From: JAULZV01 sp032117135
GTDB lineage: Bacteria > Patescibacteriota > Minisyncoccia > Phycocordibacterales > JAACPR01
Reading direction: 5' to 3'
DNA: 7,223 nucleotides
NCBI GenBank assembly: GCA_032117135.1
Contig: JAULZV010000022.1
Location: forward strand, 1-7,223
Part shown: piece after piece, positions 5,831 to 7,223 of the stretch
Layout of the letters: each line of letters begins with the position of its first letter
Numbering within the stretch: position 1 is the stretch's first letter
Translations under genes and position numbers: made by a program
The notes under the pieces: generated by a model
Told to the model about the DNA's origin: nothing
Databases searched by the model: none
The model's input: the letters and a program-made list of their open reading frames with translations, nothing else

Positions 5831-5839
5831 TGTGAATAT
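5831..5839 (-). promoter_or_regulatory. DnaA box (left cluster, one mismatch)
   Basis: On the minus strand this reads ATATTCACA, one mismatch (first base) from TTWTNCACA. It sits exactly 12 bp from the perfect box on each side, which supports it as a weaker site in an ordered array. Confidence 0.6.
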
Positions 5840-5842
5840 GTG

Positions 5843-5851
5843 TGTGGATAA
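5843..5851 (-). promoter_or_regulatory. DnaA box (left cluster, perfect)
   Basis: TGTGGATAA on the plus strand, the reverse complement of TTATCCACA. It is the innermost box of the left cluster and part of the larger inverted repeat with 5953-5973. Confidence 0.88.
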
Positions 5852-5877
5852 CCTTCTTATAACGTGTGAGAAAGCAC

Positions 5878-5950
5878 TTGATGAAAAGTTGAGAAATCGA
5901 TGATATCTACAAGATACGATATATCCACTCACTTATTCACATTTCATCAA
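5878..5950. repeat. Inner 9-bp inverted repeat of oriC
   Basis: TTGATGAAA at 5878-5886 is the exact reverse complement of TTTCATCAA at 5942-5950. The arms are 55 bp apart and nested inside the pair of oppositely facing DnaA-box clusters, adding to the twofold symmetry of the origin. Confidence 0.6.
5933..5941 (+). promoter_or_regulatory. DnaA box (right cluster)
   Basis: TTATTCACA fits TTWTNCACA with no mismatch. It faces the left cluster in the opposite orientation. Confidence 0.78.
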
Positions 5951-5953
5951 CTG

Positions 5954-5962
5954 TTATCCACA
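5954..5962 (+). promoter_or_regulatory. DnaA box (right cluster, perfect)
   Basis: TTATCCACA, the canonical 9-mer, 21 bp after the preceding box start. With flanking bases (GTTATCCACACA from 5953) it mirrors the left-cluster box at 5843-5851. Confidence 0.9.
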
Positions 5963-5964
5963 CA

Positions 5965-5973
5965 TATTCCACA
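5965..5973 (+). promoter_or_regulatory. DnaA box-like site (right cluster, one mismatch)
   Basis: TATTCCACA has one mismatch (second base) from TTWTNCACA and starts 11 bp after the perfect box. It is probably a weak site, supported mostly by its place in the cluster. Confidence 0.45.
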
Positions 5974-6007
5974 CACGACTTCGTCAAACGGATGTTTAAA
6001 AATAAGG

Positions 6008-6013
6008 TATAAT
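6008..6013 (+). promoter_or_regulatory. Candidate -10 element of the dnaN promoter
   Basis: A perfect TATAAT preceded by GG, resembling the GGTATATAAT before dnaA. No matching -35 is visible. The ATG at 6057 is 43 bases downstream, leaving a leader of roughly 36 bases that contains two DnaA-box-like TTATCC motifs. Confidence 0.5.
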
Positions 6014-6018
6014 TTGAC

Positions 6019-6035
6019 TTATCCAGTTATCCACC
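6019..6035 (+). promoter_or_regulatory. Tandem DnaA box-like motifs in the dnaN leader
   Basis: TTATCCAGT (6019-6027) and TTATCCACC (6027-6035) are repeated at an 8-bp step, with two and one mismatches to TTATCCACA. They lie just after the candidate dnaN -10 and could let DnaA influence dnaN transcription, or be the edge of the origin array. Confidence 0.45.
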
Positions 6036-6056
6036 GCAATATATACATAATAATAT

Positions 6057-7157
6057 ATGAAAATAGAAATAAATAAGAACAACCTACTCAAAGCTCTCAG
6101 TAAGGCAGATAAGATCACTGGAAAGAATGTAAGTCTGGCTGTATTGCAGTGTGTAATTATTAAAACTCTTGAAAATCAAATTGAGATATCAGCAACTAAT
6201 CTTGAGTTAGGTATTAAGATATATGTACAAGCCAAGATTGAGGCTGCTGGCGAGATCGCTGTCTCTTCCTCATTACTTGTTTCGTACCTAGGTAACTTGT
6301 TACAGGAGGAGCGTCTTGTTCTTGAACACTCAGACCAAACTTTACGAATTGTTGGAGCAAAAAGCGAAACGCAGATTAATACCTTTGCGACAACAGATTT
6401 TCCTTCTATTCCAGTTATCGAATCTGAGAAGACCTGCAAACTTTCCTCAGTTGCACTTGTGGATGGTTTAAAGTCTGTGTGGTATTCGGCAAGTGTGTCG
6501 AGTATTAAACCTGAGCTATCAAGTGTCTATTTGTACTCAGATTCGGGAGAACTTACATTTGTGGCTACAGACTCCTTTAGACTTGCTGAGAAGAAACCTG
6601 GGGCAAAAACGAGCGATTTTGAGAGTATTCTTATTCCTCAGCGTAATGTTGCTGAGATAATCCGTGTATTTGAAGGTATTGATACAGATATTACACTTAT
6701 TTTTGGTGAAAATCAGGTGTCATTTGCGATTGATAAAGAATTATATTTGGTGAGTCGTGTTGTTGATGGTGCATTTCCTGACTACAAACAAATTATTCCA
6801 AAAGAAAACAAGACAGAGGTCTCGATTCTTAAGCAAGATTTGGTTAATGCACTCAAAATCTCAAATCTATTCTCAGATAATTTTAATCAAGTAAAATTTC
6901 ATTTAGATAATGAAAACGATATTTTTGAAATAACATCCAAAAATACAGAAAAAGGAGAAAGCCGCACAAGTGTTCCTTCGAGTATTCGTGGAGAATCAGT
7001 TGATATTAATTTTAATCAAAAATACATAACTGATTGTTTTAACTCAATCAAGTCAGAGAGTTTTCAAGTATTTTTTAATGGGGTAGGACGTCCGATGGTG
7101 ATTCGGGGTGTAGGTGATCACAGCTTCATGTACTTAGTGATGCCGCTTAACAAATAA
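6057..7157 (+). CDS. dnaN: DNA polymerase III beta subunit (sliding clamp)
   Basis: A 366-aa beta clamp, the ring that tethers the replicative polymerase to DNA. The length matches the family (about 365-380). It starts in the usual way (MKIEINKNNLLKALSKADKI) and shows the three-domain pattern: LPRVLS-like entry with ATNLELGIK (about 46-54), central LSSVYLYSDSGELTFVATDSFRLAEKK (about 154-180) with the conserved TDSFRLA, and VDGAFPDYKQIIP (about 237-249), typical of domain 2. The C-terminus YLVMPLNK corresponds to the usual YvvMPmr end that borders the partner-binding pocket. There is no ribosome-binding site; the sequence before the ATG is only A and T for ten bases. It is downstream of oriC and probably co-transcribed with the gene starting at 7163. 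Confidence 0.97.
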   Translation: MKIEINKNNLLKALSKADKITGKNVSLAVLQCVIIKTLENQIEISATNLELGIKIYVQAKIEAAGEIAVSSSLLVSYLGNLLQEERLVLEHSDQTLRIVGAKSETQINTFATTDFPSIPVIESEKTCKLSSVALVDGLKSVWYSASVSSIKPELSSVYLYSDSGELTFVATDSFRLAEKKPGAKTSDFESILIPQRNVAEIIRVFEGIDTDITLIFGENQVSFAIDKELYLVSRVVDGAFPDYKQIIPKENKTEVSILKQDLVNALKISNLFSDNFNQVKFHLDNENDIFEITSKNTEKGESRTSVPSSIRGESVDINFNQKYITDCFNSIKSESFQVFFNGVGRPMVIRGVGDHSFMYLVMPLNK

Positions 7158-7162
7158 TTCAT

Positions 7163-7223
7163 ATGGAAATAGGGCTACTTCTTAAACGGTATGCTCATCT
7201 TGGGTTTAATCAGCGACGCATTA
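7163..7223 (+). CDS. Start of an unidentified gene downstream of dnaN (truncated by window end)
   Basis: An ATG 5 bases after the dnaN stop opens a frame that stays open to the window edge; 20 residues are visible (MEIGLLLKRYAHLGFNQRRI). The tight spacing suggests an operon with dnaN. The start does not resemble RecF, which often follows dnaN and begins with a short beta strand and an LxxFRN motif. A small basic DUF721/DciA-like protein is one possibility because such genes occur in this setting, but too little is visible to decide. Confidence 0.5.
   Translation, partial: MEIGLLLKRYAHLGFNQRRI

Larger units (their letters stand above)
5705..6056. other. oriC: Chromosomal replication origin (oriC) between dnaA and dnaN
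   Basis: A 352-bp gene-free stretch with clustered DnaA boxes. The left cluster reads on the minus strand (5819-5827, 5831-5839, 5843-5851, each 12 bp apart). The right cluster reads on the plus strand (5933-5941, 5954-5962, 5965-5973), followed by two TTATCC motifs at 6019 and 6027. The two clusters face each other across about 80 bp containing GATATC, GATATATC and a 9-bp inverted repeat. An AT-rich run at 5995-6015 next to the right cluster is a candidate unwinding element, but it also contains the dnaN -10 box. dnaA-oriC-dnaN is a common bacterial origin layout. The role is inferred from motif density and position. Confidence 0.88.

Noticed and set aside
1..7223. CRISPR arrays, tRNA, rRNA, insertion sequences or prophage genes
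   Set aside because: I see no regularly spaced repeats, no cloverleaf-type sequence, no transposase motifs and no terminal inverted repeats; the only long repeat is the 127-bp coding repeat.

Overview
The window shows a classical bacterial replication-origin neighbourhood: rpmH-rnpA-yidC on the minus strand, divergent from dnaA-[oriC]-dnaN on the plus strand. To its left lies a plus-strand locus of surface or secreted proteins. The protein set suggests a Candidate Phyla Radiation (Patescibacteria, Parcubacteria-like) genome. The main reasons are a two-helix N-terminal module resembling the type IV secretion pilin family common in that group, a short YidC, a bitopic beta-propeller-like protein of a kind I associate with CPR, no recF immediately after dnaN, and no Shine-Dalgarno motif before any start. 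TGA is used as a stop (rnpA), so this is not a code-25 lineage. The lineage assignment is an inference from gene content, not a phylogeny.

Layout: (1) 1-731, the 3' part of a gene encoding a pilin-like hairpin plus a lysozyme-like lytic transglycosylase domain. (2) 773-1624, a second gene with the same membrane module plus a cysteine peptidase of the NlpC/P60 or CHAP type. The two genes share a perfect 127-bp stretch that ends at the domain boundary. (3) 1676-2995, a membrane-anchored beta-propeller-like protein with its own extended -10 promoter. (4) 3014-3043, a strong bidirectional terminator between convergent units. (5) 4253 down to 3066, rpmH, rnpA and yidC in a tight operon; rpmH (44 aa) is easily missed. 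(6) 4254-4348, a divergent promoter region with one DnaA box. (7) 4349-5704, dnaA. (8) 5705-6056, a 352-bp gene-free stretch with the features of oriC: two clusters of DnaA boxes in opposite orientation, nested inverted repeats and an AT-rich segment. (9) 6057-7157, dnaN, followed after 5 bp by the start of another gene that is not recF.

How it works together: DnaA should bind the boxes between dnaA and dnaN to open the origin and may also regulate its own promoter, the rpmH promoter and the dnaN leader. DnaN is the replicative clamp. RpmH, RnpA and YidC are the usual translation, RNA-processing and membrane-insertion partners found next to origins. The left-hand genes look like a cell-envelope system: a constant membrane module presenting different peptidoglycan-cutting domains outside the cell. 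They may clear the wall for a secretion or pilus apparatus, or act as holin-endolysin-like proteins. The modular recombination between them is the least ordinary signal in the window.
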